A stretch of DNA of 64,000 nucleotides from Mesorhizobium qingshengii (GTDB lineage: Bacteria > Pseudomonadota > Alphaproteobacteria > Rhizobiales > Rhizobiaceae). Below, piece by piece: positions 8,127 to 17,699 of this stretch. Position 1 is the stretch's first letter; every line of letters starts with the position of its first letter. Both the position numbers and the translations under genes were made by a program. The stretch covers positions 186,001 through 250,000 of the forward strand of contig NZ_JAPFQA010000005.1 of the NCBI RefSeq assembly GCF_027563465.1, written 5' to 3'. The notes below the pieces were generated by a model, which saw only the letters and a list, made by a program, of their open reading frames with translations, made no database searches and was not told the origin of the DNA.

Positions 8127-8146
8127 GGGAGAGTTTCCGGGAAAAC

Positions 8147-8182
8147 AAAAAAATGCCGCCGCCGCGAAGGTTCGCGGCACGG
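8147..8182 (-). terminator. terminator of the minus-strand small RNA
   Basis: On the minus strand GCCGCGA pairs with TCGCGGC (plus strand 8161-8178), extended outward by CCGT against GGCGG with a bulge, and is followed by seven T (A-run at 8147-8153). It lies upstream of the yjhX-like start, so it cannot be that gene's own terminator. Confidence 0.65.
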
Positions 8183-8269
8183 GGTTTCAGGTTTTCTGCC
8201 CTGCCTCGCTAGGAGGTCAGGGCCTTACCGGGACTGAGCGTAAGTGGACATCCACTCTCCATTGGGAAG
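8149..8269 (-). ncRNA. candidate small RNA between yjhX-like gene and gatB
   Basis: On the minus strand a promoter (8276-8304) is followed by about 120 nt of strongly structured sequence with no open frame, ending in a terminator (8147-8182). Successive hairpins are visible on the minus strand: AGTGGA/TCCACT, GCCCTG with CCTC pairing to GAGG and CAGGGC (a CCTCCT sequence is exposed near the loop), then the terminator stem. The exposed CCTCC could pair with Shine-Dalgarno sequences. I cannot match it to a named RNA family. Confidence 0.6.
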
Positions 8270-8275
8270 AGCGTC

Positions 8276-8304
8276 CTATAGGCGAAAGCGGCTGAAAAGG
8301 CCAG
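8276..8304 (-). promoter_or_regulatory. predicted sigma-70 type promoter for the small RNA
   Basis: On the minus strand CTGGCC (plus 8299-8304) and CTATAG (plus 8276-8281) are separated by exactly 17 bases. They resemble the alphaproteobacterial consensus CTTGAC / CTATAT at 4 and 5 of 6 positions. Transcription would start near 8269. Confidence 0.5.
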
Positions 8305-8407
8305 TCCGCGGCTTTGCGCTTGTCTCGCGAAGCGGTTTGCAATAGCGAAGGCCAACACCCAAATTCGCGAAAATCGCAATGTTCGCGAGCCAGAAGCGCA
8401 GGCTGCC

Positions 8408-9907
8408 ATGACCCTCATCGACACCCGTACCCCCGACGCGAAACGCCTGATCCCGGGTGCCACCGGCGACTGGGAGATCATCATCGGTCTCGAGGTGCAT
8501 GCGCAGGTGACGTCGGAGGCAAAGCTGTTTTCCGGCGCCTCGACCGCCTTCGGCGCCGCACCCAACGCCAATGTCAGCCTGGTCGATGCGGCAATGCCGG
8601 GCATGCTGCCGGTCATCAACGAGGAATGCGTCAAGCAGGCGATCCGCACCGGCCTCGGACTGAAGGCGCAGATCAACCACAAGTCCGTCTTCGATCGGAA
8701 GAATTACTTCTATCCCGACCTGCCTCAGGGCTACCAGATATCGCAGTTCAAGCAGCCGATCGTCGGCGAGGGCACCGTGATCGTCTCGGTCGGCCCCGAC
8801 CGTCAGGGAGAATTCGAGGACATCGAGGTCGGCATCGAGCGGCTGCATCTGGAGCAGGATGCCGGCAAGTCGATGCACGACCAGCATCCTACGATGTCCT
8901 ATGTCGACCTCAACCGCTCCGGCGTAGCGCTGATGGAGATCGTCTCGAAACCCGACATGCGCTCAGCCGATGAGGCCAAGGCCTATGTCACCAAGCTGCG
9001 CACCATCGTGCGCTATCTCGGCACCTGCGACGGCAACATGGACGAAGGCTCTATGCGCGCCGACGTCAACGTCTCGGTGCGCAAGCCCGGCGGCGAGTTC
9101 GGCACACGCTGCGAGATCAAGAACGTCAACTCGATCCGCTTCATCGGCCAGGCCATCGACTACGAGGCCCGCCGGCAGATCGCCATTCTGGAGGATGGCG
9201 GCAAGATCGACCAGGAAACGCGGCTGTTCGACGCCGTCAAGGGCGAGACACGCTCGATGCGCTCCAAGGAAGAGGCGCACGACTACCGCTATTTCCCCGA
9301 TCCCGACCTCTTGCCGCTGGAATTCGACCAGGCCTATGTCGACGCATTGGCGAAGGAATTGCCGGAACTGCCCGACGACAAGAAGGCGCGGCTGATCTCC
9401 TCGCTCGGCCTGTCGACCTATGATGCGTCGATCCTGGTGTCGGAAAAGCCGATCGCCGACTATTTCGAAAAGGTGGCCGCCGGCCGCGACGGCAAGCTCG
9501 CCGCCAACTGGGTCATCAACGATCTGCTCGGGCAATTGAACAAGGCCGGCAAGGATATTGAAAATGCTCCGGTTTCGCCCGACCAGCTCGGCGCGGTCAT
9601 CGATCTGATCAAGGATGGCACCATCTCCGGCAAGATCGCCAAGGATCTGTTCGAGATCGTCTGGAACGAGGGCGGCGATCCACGCCAGCTGGTCGAGAGC
9701 CGCGGCATGAAGCAGGTCACCGACACCGGCGCCATCGAGAAGGCTGTCGACGAAGTGATCGCCGCCAACCCGGACAAGGTCGAGCAGGCACGCGCCAAGC
9801 CGAGCATGGCGGGCTGGTTCGTTGGCCAGGTGATGAAGGCGACCGGTGGCAAGGCCAACCCGCAAGCGGTCAATGACCTGGTCAAGGCCAAGCTGGGCAT
9901 CGAGTAA
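8408..9907 (+). CDS. gatB: Asp-tRNA(Asn)/Glu-tRNA(Gln) amidotransferase subunit B
   Basis: GatB is the tRNA-binding and kinase subunit of GatCAB, which amidates mischarged Glu-tRNA(Gln) and Asp-tRNA(Asn) in bacteria lacking the cognate synthetase(s). The 499-residue protein has the full family layout. [12 protein letters not shown] opens the catalytic cradle; the GatB core includes [32 protein letters not shown] and [13 protein letters not shown]. The YqeY-like tail ends [10 protein letters not shown]. gatA and gatC are not nearby. The next gene's GTG start lies 4 bases after the gatB stop. Confidence 0.97.
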   Translation: MTLIDTRTPDAKRLIPGATGDWEIIIGLEVHAQVTSEAKLFSGASTAFGAAPNANVSLVDAAMPGMLPVINEECVKQAIRTGLGLKAQINHKSVFDRKNYFYPDLPQGYQISQFKQPIVGEGTVIVSVGPDRQGEFEDIEVGIERLHLEQDAGKSMHDQHPTMSYVDLNRSGVALMEIVSKPDMRSADEAKAYVTKLRTIVRYLGTCDGNMDEGSMRADVNVSVRKPGGEFGTRCEIKNVNSIRFIGQAIDYEARRQIAILEDGGKIDQETRLFDAVKGETRSMRSKEEAHDYRYFPDPDLLPLEFDQAYVDALAKELPELPDDKKARLISSLGLSTYDASILVSEKPIADYFEKVAAGRDGKLAANWVINDLLGQLNKAGKDIENAPVSPDQLGAVIDLIKDGTISGKIAKDLFEIVWNEGGDPRQLVESRGMKQVTDTGAIEKAVDEVIAANPDKVEQARAKPSMAGWFVGQVMKATGGKANPQAVNDLVKAKLGIE

Positions 9908-9911
9908 GGCG

Positions 9912-10400
9912 GTGTTCGTCCGCACCGCCGGGGAGCGCGATCTTGTTGCCGTGCGGGCGCTGCTGGTCGAAACCCGGCATGCGACCTGCGACGCTGTCTA
10001 TGGCGCTGCCAACGTCACCGGGATCACCGACGACTGGCACTCGATTGTCTCGCTCCGGTCGTGGCTGACACGGCCGAACTCGGAATTCCTGGTGGCCGAT
10101 GATGGCACGCGGATCGGCGGCATGGCTTTCGCGGCCGCTGCCGCCGATGGCAAGGTCATCATGTTGAACCAGCTCTACGTTCATCCGGACTGCCAGCGGC
10201 GAGGGATCGGGCAAGCGCTGCTGGACGAGATCGAGGCCAGTTTCCCGGAAGCGCGAACGCTGCGCGTCGAGGTCGAGGAGGCCAACCGCGGCGCCATTGC
10301 TTTCTATCGGGCGAGCGGGTTTTTGCCTTCCGGCAGTGTTGCCGGCGCCCGTGACGTCGCAAGGCCGGCGACACTGAGTCTCGAAAAGCCGCTCGGATAG
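9912..10400 (+). CDS. GNAT-family N-acetyltransferase
   Basis: This 162-residue GNAT-fold enzyme has the acetyl-CoA binding motif A at LYVHPDCQRRGIGQALLDEI and motif B at ANRGAIAFYRASGFLPSG. The substrate cannot be read from the sequence. I start at the GTG at 9912, 4 bases after gatB, so it is probably translationally coupled; the frame reaches back into gatB to 9846, which is not a real extension. Confidence 0.86.
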   Translation: MFVRTAGERDLVAVRALLVETRHATCDAVYGAANVTGITDDWHSIVSLRSWLTRPNSEFLVADDGTRIGGMAFAAAAADGKVIMLNQLYVHPDCQRRGIGQALLDEIEASFPEARTLRVEVEEANRGAIAFYRASGFLPSGSVAGARDVARPATLSLEKPLG

Positions 10401-10526
10401 ATCGTCGCCGGTATACACGGCCAGCAATTGTCTCGCGTTTTTGATTTGACCGGCCCCCACGGCCGTATCAACGCTGCCTCGGCCTGCGCCCGTATCCAAT
10501 GACGCGCCGGCGCGAGGGGGGAATTC

Positions 10527-11225
10527 ATGCCGAGCTTACCGGAACTGCTGCCGACACAGGTGTCGGACGAAACCTTTGGTGGCGTCACCTATCATATCGC
10601 GGGCGAACTGGTGCCGGTGCTTTCAGTCGATGTGACGCGGATGCCAGTCTATTTCGAGCACCACATCCTGCTGTGGAAGAACTCCACCATCACCATCGGC
10701 CTGAAATCGCTGAAGGGCGCGCTGAAGCGCATGATGGCCGGCATGCAGATATTCGTCACCGAGGCGTCGGGAGCAGGCATCATTGCCTTCAGCCGCGATG
10801 GGCCCGGCCATATCGTGCCGATCCACCTCAGGCGCGGCGACGAGATCCAGGTGCGTGAGCACCAGTTTCTCGCCGCCACCGGCAACGTCGATTACACCTT
10901 CGAGCGCGTGCGCGGCCTGGCGACGATGCTGTTCGGCCAAAGCGGCTTTTTCATCGACCGTTTTCGCGGCGATGCCGGCGACGGCATCGTCTGGCTGCAT
11001 GGTTACGGCAACGTCTTTGAAAAGACGCTCGCCGCGGGCGAGACCATCGACATCGAGCCGGGCGGATGGCTGTTCAAGGATACCTCGGTCAAGATGGAAA
11101 CGAAGATCGACCGCCTGTCGAGCGGCTTCTTCGGCGCCAACATGAATTTCATCGTCAACCGGTTCACTGGGCCGGGACGTGTCGGCATCCAGTCGATGTA
11201 TCTGCATATGCCGACCGAGGAATAG
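10527..11225 (+). CDS. AIM24 / TIGR00266 family protein
   Basis: This 232-residue beta-rich protein belongs to the AIM24 (DUF124) family, recognisable by ILLWKNSTITIGLKSLKGALK, LHGYGNVFEKTLAAGETID and the glycine-rich end. Structures of homologues show a double-stranded beta-helix-like trimer. The molecular role in bacteria is unknown. A very strong ribosome binding site (GAGGGGGG) precedes the ATG. Confidence 0.85.
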   Translation: MPSLPELLPTQVSDETFGGVTYHIAGELVPVLSVDVTRMPVYFEHHILLWKNSTITIGLKSLKGALKRMMAGMQIFVTEASGAGIIAFSRDGPGHIVPIHLRRGDEIQVREHQFLAATGNVDYTFERVRGLATMLFGQSGFFIDRFRGDAGDGIVWLHGYGNVFEKTLAAGETIDIEPGGWLFKDTSVKMETKIDRLSSGFFGANMNFIVNRFTGPGRVGIQSMYLHMPTEE

Positions 11226-11317
11226 GTGCCGATGCGCCAGGTCGCGCCCCGTTGTCGCAAGCGGCCATGCGTCATCCTCGCGTTTGCTGTGCCGGCTCAC
11301 GACGGATATGCAAGGGC

Positions 11318-11662
11318 ATGACCAAACTGTCCCGCATTACAGCGCTGGCGCTGCTCGCTATCATCATTTTCGCGACCTTGTCGCCGATCCAGATGCGGCC
11401 CCACATAGCCGAGGCGAACGTCGAACGCGCCCTGGCCTATGTGCTGTTGGGCTTCGCCCTGGCGCTCGGCTTCCCCAGCCGCTTGTATCAAGCCTTGGTC
11501 TTTGTTGTCGTGACCGCCGGCATGCTGGAACTGCTTCAGGTCATTGATCCCGGCCGCCACGCGCACCTTGCCGACGCACTCGTGAAAGCGTCAGCCGGGG
11601 TTATCGGGATCGTCGTGGGGCAACTGTTCCTCAGGACCAGTGTACGAAAAGGACCAAGGTAG
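11318..11662 (+). CDS. VanZ-like small membrane protein
   Basis: This 114-residue protein has about four hydrophobic segments; the first is ITALALLAIIIFATLSPI, followed by QMRPH. The late ELLQVIDPGRHAHLADALVKASAGVIGI pattern fits VanZ-like proteins. VanZ itself affects teicoplanin resistance; function here is unknown. The start at 11318 is the first Met of the hydrophobic region; the longer frame from 11066 overlaps the AIM24 gene. Confidence 0.75.
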   Translation: MTKLSRITALALLAIIIFATLSPIQMRPHIAEANVERALAYVLLGFALALGFPSRLYQALVFVVVTAGMLELLQVIDPGRHAHLADALVKASAGVIGIVVGQLFLRTSVRKGPR

Positions 11663-11702
11663 GCCCGGCAGGAAGCGAAATGCGACTGATCGAGGCTGCG
11701 TC

Positions 11703-12554
11703 CTAGATGGAGGGGACTTCCACATTGTCGATCAGCCTGGTCTTGCCGAGCCAGGTCGCCGCGAGCAGGCGTCCTTCACGGTCGCGACGCCATGGCGCAA
11801 GCGTCAGGCTTTCGCGCGCCTCGACATAGTCGACCTCCGTGAAACCGGCCGCGATGAGCGCACGGCTGGCTTCCGCGGTGGCGTCTTTTTGGTCGGCGCC
11901 GGCCGCCATCTCCGCTGCCGCCTTTCGCAGGATTGCGTTCAATTGGCGGGCGATGTTGAGTTCGGCTTCGCCGAGATAGGCGTTGCGTGACGACATGGCG
12001 AGGCCGTGCGGATCGCGGATCGTCGGTGCGCCGATGATTTCGACAGGCAGGTCCAGGTCGCGGCAGAGCTGCCTGACGACGCAAAGCTGCTGATAGTCCT
12101 TCTCGCCAAAGACCGCGCAGTCGGGCGTTGCCTGCAGGAAGAGCTTTGCCACCACTGTGGCGACGCCATCGAAAAAGGTCGGCCGAAAGTCCGATTCGAG
12201 CCCGGCGGCGGGGCCGCCGACGGAGACTTTGGTGGCAAAGCCGGCGGGATACATCTCGCCGACCGTTGGTGTGAAGGCAAGGTCGGCCCGAGCCAGTCCC
12301 AGCCGGTCGAGGTCGCGGGCGAGCTGGCGCGGGTATTTGTCGAGATCTTCGGACGGTGCGAACTGTGTCGGATTGACGAAGATGGACACGACGCAGCGTT
12401 CAGCTTTCTCGAGCGCGATCCTGATCAGCGAGATGTGCCCGTCATGCAACGCGCCCATGGTCGGCACCATGGCGATGCGAAGGCCATCGCGCCGCCAGCC
12501 ATGAACCTGCGCGCGGAGTGCGGCAACGCTGTCGACGACGACGGGCCGGCTCAT
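11703..12554 (-). CDS. panC: pantothenate synthetase
   Basis: PanC condenses pantoate with beta-alanine using ATP, the last step of pantothenate synthesis. The 283-residue protein shows the nucleotidyltransferase signature PTMGALHDGHISLI (HxGH-type), FVNPTQFAPSEDL, VFGEKDYQQL and MSSRNAYL (KMSKS-like). It overlaps the upstream panB by 4 bases (12551-12554), so the two are translationally coupled. Confidence 0.97.
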   Translation of the reverse strand: MSRPVVVDSVAALRAQVHGWRRDGLRIAMVPTMGALHDGHISLIRIALEKAERCVVSIFVNPTQFAPSEDLDKYPRQLARDLDRLGLARADLAFTPTVGEMYPAGFATKVSVGGPAAGLESDFRPTFFDGVATVVAKLFLQATPDCAVFGEKDYQQLCVVRQLCRDLDLPVEIIGAPTIRDPHGLAMSSRNAYLGEAELNIARQLNAILRKAAAEMAAGADQKDATAEASRALIAAGFTEVDYVEARESLTLAPWRRDREGRLLAATWLGKTRLIDNVEVPSI

Positions 12555-13393
12555 GCGTCATCCCTACGGTTTGTGGCCGAAAAGACATGGCCAAGGCCGG
12601 GGAATGCCCGGCTTCGCACCTCCGATGCATAGCTTGCCGCGGCATGCGAGATAACGCTGCGCAGATCGGCATATTCCTTGACGAATTTCGGCACCCGGTC
12701 GACGGTCAGCCCCACCATGTCGTCGATCACCAGGATCTGGCCGTCGCAATCGCGGCTGGCGCCGATGCCTATGGTTGGAATGGCGATGCGGTGGGTAATG
12801 TCGGCCGCAACCGTCTCGACCGTGCCTTCGATAACCACCGAGAACGCACCGGCTTCCTCGACAGCGAGCGCGTCGCGAACCAATGCCGCCACGTTCTCCT
12901 CGGTGCGGCCCTTGATCTTGTAGCCGCCATCCTTCTCGACCGATTGCGGCAGCAGGCCGATATGCCCCATGACCGCAATGCCGGCGGCGACGATCGCCGC
13001 GATCTGCCGGGCCATGTCGACGCCGCCTTCGAGTTTCACCGCTTGGCAGCCGGTTTCGTCGACCACCCGCCGCGCCGAGGCAACCGCCTGCGCTGCCGAA
13101 TCCTCATAGGTGCCGGCCGGCAGGTCGACGACGACGCAGGCTCTGGCCGAACCGCGCATCACCGCTTGCCCATGCGCGATCATCATCTCGAGCGAGGCAC
13201 CCAGCGTCGTCTGGTGGCCATGCAGGACCATGGCGACGCTGTCGCCGACCAGAAGCAGATCGACATGCTCGTCGAGCAAACGGGCAAAGGGATAGGTATA
13301 AGCGGTCAGGCAGACGATCGGCGTGCCACCCTTGCGGCGGCGAATCAGATCGGCGCTGATGCGAATGTCGGTGGTCGGCAGTTCCGGGGCCAA
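12551..13393 (-). CDS. panB: 3-methyl-2-oxobutanoate hydroxymethyltransferase
   Basis: PanB transfers a hydroxymethyl group from methylene-tetrahydrofolate to ketoisovalerate, giving ketopantoate. The 280-residue TIM-barrel protein shows LVGDSVAMVLHGH near the N-terminus, VVVDLPAGTYEDS, AVKLEGG, MGHIGLLPQS and GASRDCDGQILVIDDMVGL. It is the first gene of the panB-panC pair. About 228 bases separate it from the divergent NDUFA12 gene, enough for both promoters. Confidence 0.97.
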   Translation of the reverse strand: MAPELPTTDIRISADLIRRRKGGTPIVCLTAYTYPFARLLDEHVDLLLVGDSVAMVLHGHQTTLGASLEMMIAHGQAVMRGSARACVVVDLPAGTYEDSAAQAVASARRVVDETGCQAVKLEGGVDMARQIAAIVAAGIAVMGHIGLLPQSVEKDGGYKIKGRTEENVAALVRDALAVEEAGAFSVVIEGTVETVAADITHRIAIPTIGIGASRDCDGQILVIDDMVGLTVDRVPKFVKEYADLRSVISHAAASYASEVRSRAFPGLGHVFSATNRRDDA

Positions 13394-13621
13394 TCGTCAC
13401 CTCCTTCGGCCGCTGCCGGGTCTGGATACCCGCACGGGCGCGCAGAGCTTTAGAAAGACCGCAAAGGCTTGGCAAGCGCGCATCCTGCGAAGGACAAGAT
13501 CACGGGCTTTTGTCGGGTCTCCGGCGAGCCATTTGTGCGCTCCCTGTGGCAAAAGCCTTGCCTTCCCGAAGGCCTGACGCCATAAGCAGGAAACAGGCGC
13601 CGTCGGCGCGAGGGTTCTGAG

Positions 13622-14020
13622 ATGAAGACTTTCCTTACGCAGTTTTTCACCTGGTGGAACAGCCAGACGCTGGGAACGCGCCTGCACACCTGGCGGCATG
13701 GCAGGAAGGTCGGCCAGGACGAGACGGGCAACGTCTATTACGAGGGCGGCATCGATTCGGAAGGCCGCACGCGCCGCTGGGTCATCTATCGCAACTATTC
13801 GGAAGCTTCGGCCATTCCGCCCGGCTGGCACGGCTGGATTCATCATCGTGTCGATGTCGCGCCGCCGAGCGAGGACTACAAGCCACGCGACTGGCAGAAG
13901 CCCCATAAGCCCAATTTGACCGGCAGCCCGGCGGCCTATCGGCCGAAGGGCTCGGTGCTGACCAATCAGCATCGCCCGCAGGTCACTGGCGACTACGACG
14001 CCTGGACGCCCGGATCGTAA
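13622..14020 (+). CDS. NDUFA12-like complex I accessory subunit
   Basis: This 132-residue protein is the bacterial homologue of mitochondrial complex I subunit NDUFA12 (B17.2), found in alphaproteobacteria. Visible signatures are GTRLHTWRHGRKVGQDETGN, RRWVIY, PPGWHGWIHH and the C-terminal PNLTGSPAAYRPKGS. It would sit on the matrix/cytoplasmic arm of NADH:ubiquinone oxidoreductase. The nuo operon is not in the window, as usual for this gene. Confidence 0.93.
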   Translation: MKTFLTQFFTWWNSQTLGTRLHTWRHGRKVGQDETGNVYYEGGIDSEGRTRRWVIYRNYSEASAIPPGWHGWIHHRVDVAPPSEDYKPRDWQKPHKPNLTGSPAAYRPKGSVLTNQHRPQVTGDYDAWTPGS

Positions 14021-14161
14021 CGGCCCCGGCTTGTAACTGTGCAAAGCGCAGGCCGGTCCTTTATCGCCACAATTGGTGTTTAGCTGCTTGCTGATCAGAA
14101 AACGGCGACTAGCCTTGGCGATCGACAGAATCACCCGGGCGCGAACCACCGGTATCCCTAT

Positions 14162-14755
14162 ATGAGCTTTTTCAGCCTGACATCGATGGGCGGCCTGACG
14201 GTAGCCGCCGCCCTTGCCGTCAGCACCGCGGCCTTTGCCGCTTCGCCCACGCCCGCCGCGCCCGCGCCGGCGGTGCCCGCGCCAGCGGTGCCCGCGGGAT
14301 CGGATCGCATCACCAATCCGGTTGCCGAATTCGCGGGCATCGACAAGATCACCGGCCGCATCATCACTTTCGATGTATACATCGACGAGACGGTGCAGTT
14401 CGGTGCTTTGCAGGTGACGCCGCGCGTCTGCTATTCGCGGCCGCAGACCGAGGAGCCGAAGACCGATTCCTTCGTCGAGGTGGACGAGATCACGCTCGAC
14501 CGCAAGATTCGCCGCATCTTCACCGGCTGGATGTTCGCCGAAAGCCCCGGCCTCAACGCCGTCGAACATGCCGTCTATGACGTCTGGCTGAAGGCCTGCA
14601 AGCAGAAGTCGGATGTACCCGCGCCAGACGCCGCCAAGGCCGACGGGACCAAAGCAGACGCCACCAAGCCCGCTGCTGCCAAGCCGGAGACTGCAGCCAC
14701 TCCGGATGTAGCGCAGCCCGACCCCCCACAGCCGGACACCACCGACGCCAACTGA
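14162..14755 (+). CDS. DUF2155 domain secreted protein
   Basis: This 197-residue protein has a signal peptide (hydrophobic stretch ending AAFAASP), then a proline/alanine-rich linker. The DUF2155 domain follows (about residues 45-140; FAGIDKITGRIITFDVYIDE, VCYSRPQTEEPKTDSF, FTGWMFAESPGLNAVEHAVYD). It ends in a low-complexity Lys/Ala/Asp/Pro tail. The family is nearly always next to NDUFA12 and aat in Rhizobiales; its function is unknown. The ATG at 14162 has no clear ribosome binding site and the Met nine codons in is an alternative start. Confidence 0.85.
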   Translation: MSFFSLTSMGGLTVAAALAVSTAAFAASPTPAAPAPAVPAPAVPAGSDRITNPVAEFAGIDKITGRIITFDVYIDETVQFGALQVTPRVCYSRPQTEEPKTDSFVEVDEITLDRKIRRIFTGWMFAESPGLNAVEHAVYDVWLKACKQKSDVPAPDAAKADGTKADATKPAAAKPETAATPDVAQPDPPQPDTTDAN

Positions 14756-14831
14756 TCCTCCGGAACCGTCGCCGCCATCATGCGTTGGGGCCACGAACGT
14801 CGGCGCATCAATGCGCCTGGAGGATTTTCCC

Positions 14832-15218
14832 ATGTCAGACCACAAGCGGATCACCGCCAGCAAGAAAGAACTGCTCGAACTCGAAAAGGGGTTCTGGACG
14901 GGCGATGCGGCCTACTACGCGGCCAATGCCGACACCGAATGCCTGGTTGCCTTTCCGCGGATGGCAAAGGCGATGGACAATGCCGATCTCGCCAAGACCG
15001 CGACCAAGCCCAACCGCTGGCGTGACCTCGATATTGAGCTCAAGGGAATAATCGAACCGGGCAGCGATATCATCATGCTGACCTACGAGGCCCGTGCGAC
15101 ACGCGAGAACGGAGAACCCTACGCGGCGTTGGTCAGCACCGGCTATGTCCATCGCGTCAACGGCTGGAAGATGATGTTCCATTCGCAGACACCGTTGGAA
15201 ACCGCGACCGGGAAGTGA
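14832..15218 (+). CDS. NTF2-like (SnoaL/DUF4440-type) protein
   Basis: This 128-residue protein has the pattern of NTF2-like proteins: an N-terminal helix (KELLELEKGFWTGDAAYYAAN) and late beta strands (IIMLTYEARATRE, ALVSTGYVHRVNGWKMMFHSQTP). Such small cone-shaped proteins bind varied ligands; no function can be assigned. GGAGG upstream fixes the ATG at 14832 over the one at 14811. It converges on aat with a 12-base gap. Confidence 0.75.
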   Translation: MSDHKRITASKKELLELEKGFWTGDAAYYAANADTECLVAFPRMAKAMDNADLAKTATKPNRWRDLDIELKGIIEPGSDIIMLTYEARATRENGEPYAALVSTGYVHRVNGWKMMFHSQTPLETATGK

Positions 15219-15230
15219 GAGGCTTGATCG

Positions 15231-15848
15231 TCAGGGAAAAAAGATCGCCTCACCTTTCAGCGCTTCGGCCAGCATCTTCTCATACTTGCCGCGCGGCACG
15301 TCGACCGCGCCGAAGCGCTTCAGGTGCTCGGTGGTGAACTGCGTATCGAGCAACGCGAAGCCCCGTTCCTTCAACCGCTCGACCAGATAAAACAGGCAGG
15401 TTTTGGAGGCGTCCGTCTCCCTGGCGAACATGCTCTCCCCAAAGAACACACGGCCGAGGGACACGCCATAGAGGCCGCCGACCAGCCGATCCTCGCGCCA
15501 GGCCTCGACCGAATGGCAGTGGCCCAACCGGTGCAGTTGCACATAGGCTTCGCGGATTGGCGCATTGATCCAGGTCGACCGGCGCTCCTCGCGCTTTTCG
15601 GCGCAGCCGTCGATCGTCGCTTCGAAATCGAAATCGAAACGGATGTCGAACGGGTGCTTTCGGATCGTCTTCTTCAAGCTCTTTGGCGTGTGAAAACCTT
15701 CGAGCGGGATGATTCCGCGCGTTTCCGGCCGCACCCAGAACACTTCGGGATCGCTGGCGCTTTCGGCCATCGGAAAGACGCCCGAAGCATAGGCCTTGAG
15801 CAGCAGGTCGGTGGGGATGCGATAGCCTGGCGCGTAGGGACGGGTCAT
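15231..15848 (-). CDS. aat: leucyl/phenylalanyl-tRNA--protein transferase
   Basis: Aat adds Leu or Phe from aminoacyl-tRNA to proteins with N-terminal Arg or Lys, marking them for ClpS/ClpAP degradation (bacterial N-end rule). The 205-residue protein has [12 protein letters not shown] near the start, [44 protein letters not shown] (quoted in parts) and [21 protein letters not shown]. It lies 12 bases downstream of accC on the same strand and is probably the last gene of an aroQ-accB-accC-aat operon. Confidence 0.95.
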   Translation of the reverse strand: MTRPYAPGYRIPTDLLLKAYASGVFPMAESASDPEVFWVRPETRGIIPLEGFHTPKSLKKTIRKHPFDIRFDFDFEATIDGCAEKREERRSTWINAPIREAYVQLHRLGHCHSVEAWREDRLVGGLYGVSLGRVFFGESMFARETDASKTCLFYLVERLKERGFALLDTQFTTEHLKRFGAVDVPRGKYEKMLAEALKGEAIFFP

Positions 15849-15860
15849 CGCGTTCCCGCG

Positions 15861-17204
15861 CTATTCGCCTTTGGCCAGGTATTTTTCCAGCCAGTGGATG
15901 TCGTAGTCGCCATTGGCGATGTCCGCATTGCCGACGAGATCGCGAAACAGCGGCAGCGTCGTCTTGATGCCGTCGACGACGAACTCATCCAGGGCCCGCC
16001 GCAGCCGCATCATGCACTCGACGCGGTTGCGCCCGTGCACGATCAGCTTGCCGATCAGGCTGTCGTAGTAGGGCGGGATCTTGTAGCCGGAATAGACGCC
16101 GGAATCGACGCGGATGCCGAGGCCGCCAGGCGTGTGGAAGTGGGTGATGGTGCCGGGCGAGGGGGTGAAGGTGCGCGGGTCCTCTGCATTGATGCGGCAT
16201 TCGATGGCGTGGCCGTTGAACTTGATGTCTTCCTGTTTCACCGAGAGGCCGCCGCCGGAAGCGACGCGGATCTGTTCATGCACCAGATCGATACCGGTGA
16301 TCGCTTCCGTCACCGGATGTTCGACCTGCAGGCGCGTGTTCATCTCAATGAAATAGAACTCGCCATTCTCGTAGAGAAACTCGATCGTGCCGGCGCCGGA
16401 ATAGCCAAGGTCGGCAATGGCCTTGGCGCAGATGTCACCGATGCGGGCGCGCTCCTCGGCATTGAGTGCCGGCGAGGGCGCCTCCTCCCAGACTTTCTGG
16501 TGGCGGCGCTGCAGCGAGCAGTCTCGCTCGCCGAAATGGACGCCGCGACCGAAACCGTCACCGAACACCTGCACCTCGATATGGCGTGGCTTTTCCAGGT
16601 ATTTCTCGATGTAGACGGCATCGTCGCCGAAGGCGGCGCCCGCTTCCGTACGTGCCGTCTGCAGCGCGACTTCGAGATCGGCCTCCGTGTGCGCCACCTT
16701 CATACCGCGTCCGCCGCCGCCGGCCGATGCCTTGATGATCACGGGATAGCCGATCTCGGCGGCAATGCGCCTGGCTTCCTTTTCCTCGGTGACCGCGCCG
16801 TCGGAGCCGGGTACCACCGGAATGCCGAGGCGCTTTGCGGTGCGCTTGGCCTCGATCTTGTCGCCCATGATGCGGATATGGTCGCCGGAGGGACCGATGA
16901 AGGTGATGTTGTGGGCGGCCAGGATGTCGGCGAACTTGGCGTTCTCCGACAGGAAGCCGTATCCCGGATGCACGGCGTCGGCCCCGGTGATCTCGCAGGC
17001 CGCGACGATCTGATGGATGTTGAGATAGCTGTCGCGCGATGGCGGTGGCCCGATGCAAACGCTCTCGTCGGCCAGCCGCACATGCATGGCGTCGGCGTCG
17101 GCGGTCGAATGCACGACCACCGTCTGGATGCCGAGTTCCTTGCAGGCGCGCAGCACCCGAAGCGCGATTTCGCCGCGATTGGCGATGAGAATCTTCTGAA
17201 ACAT
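15861..17204 (-). CDS. accC: biotin carboxylase subunit of acetyl-CoA carboxylase
   Basis: AccC carboxylates biotin on AccB using ATP and bicarbonate, the first half of malonyl-CoA synthesis. The 447-residue protein has the usual length. It begins [17 protein letters not shown], has the glycine-rich ATP loop [14 protein letters not shown], the [14 protein letters not shown] active-site segment and [10 protein letters not shown]. It follows accB after 10 bases. Large open frames on the opposite strand here are codon-bias shadows. Confidence 0.98.
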   Translation of the reverse strand: MFQKILIANRGEIALRVLRACKELGIQTVVVHSTADADAMHVRLADESVCIGPPPSRDSYLNIHQIVAACEITGADAVHPGYGFLSENAKFADILAAHNITFIGPSGDHIRIMGDKIEAKRTAKRLGIPVVPGSDGAVTEEKEARRIAAEIGYPVIIKASAGGGGRGMKVAHTEADLEVALQTARTEAGAAFGDDAVYIEKYLEKPRHIEVQVFGDGFGRGVHFGERDCSLQRRHQKVWEEAPSPALNAEERARIGDICAKAIADLGYSGAGTIEFLYENGEFYFIEMNTRLQVEHPVTEAITGIDLVHEQIRVASGGGLSVKQEDIKFNGHAIECRINAEDPRTFTPSPGTITHFHTPGGLGIRVDSGVYSGYKIPPYYDSLIGKLIVHGRNRVECMMRLRRALDEFVVDGIKTTLPLFRDLVGNADIANGDYDIHWLEKYLAKGE

Positions 17205-17214
17205 CCGGCCCGCT

Positions 17215-17673
17215 CTACTCGATCACGACGAGCGGCATGCCGTACTCGACCGGCTGCGCGTCCTCGAACAGGATCGCCGTCACCGTGCCGGCGCGGGGCG
17301 AGGGGATCTGGTTCATCGTCTTCATAGCCTCGATGATCAGCAGTGTCTGGCCTTCCTTGACCTTCTGGCCGACTTCGATGAACGCTTTGGCGTCGGGCGA
17401 CGGCGCCAGATAGGCGGTGCCGACCATCGGCGAGGCCACCGCGTTCTTCGACACGTCGATCGTTGCCGGGCCGGCCGCGGCGGTGGGCTGGGCTGCTGCC
17501 GGCGCATAGGCTGGTGGCGGCGCCGCGATCGCATGGACGGCAGGTGCTTGCCGCGAGACGCGCACCTTCAGGTCGCCCAGTTCAACCTCGATCTCGGTCA
17601 GGTTGGTGTCGTTCAGTATGCCCGCCAGATCGCGGATCAGTTGCTGGTCAACACCGGTCTTCTTTATCGACAT
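17215..17673 (-). CDS. accB: biotin carboxyl carrier protein
   Basis: This 152-residue protein carries the biotin of acetyl-CoA carboxylase. An N-terminal segment ([20 protein letters not shown]) is followed by an Ala/Pro-rich linker and a biotinyl domain with the target Lys in [14 protein letters not shown]. Here AMKTMN replaces the common AMKMMN, as seen in other alphaproteobacteria. I start at the ATG at 17673, preceded by AGAAGG; an in-frame ATG at 17703 overlapping the aroQ stop is an alternative. Confidence 0.95.
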   Translation of the reverse strand: MSIKKTGVDQQLIRDLAGILNDTNLTEIEVELGDLKVRVSRQAPAVHAIAAPPPAYAPAAAQPTAAAGPATIDVSKNAVASPMVGTAYLAPSPDAKAFIEVGQKVKEGQTLLIIEAMKTMNQIPSPRAGTVTAILFEDAQPVEYGMPLVVIE

Positions 17674-17699
17674 TTTCGAGCCTTCTGTTTGTTGGCCGG

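Noticed and set aside
13397..14863. 488-codon minus-strand frame over NDUFA12 and DUF2155 genes
   Set aside because: It covers two well-supported plus-strand genes; the Gly/Leu-rich repeats are the reverse of the Ala/Pro linker of the DUF2155 protein.
15324..17327. 667-codon plus-strand frame over aat and accC
   Set aside because: It is antisense to two unmistakable genes and has Val/Asp/Gly/Arg-biased composition typical of the mirrored third-codon-position GC effect.
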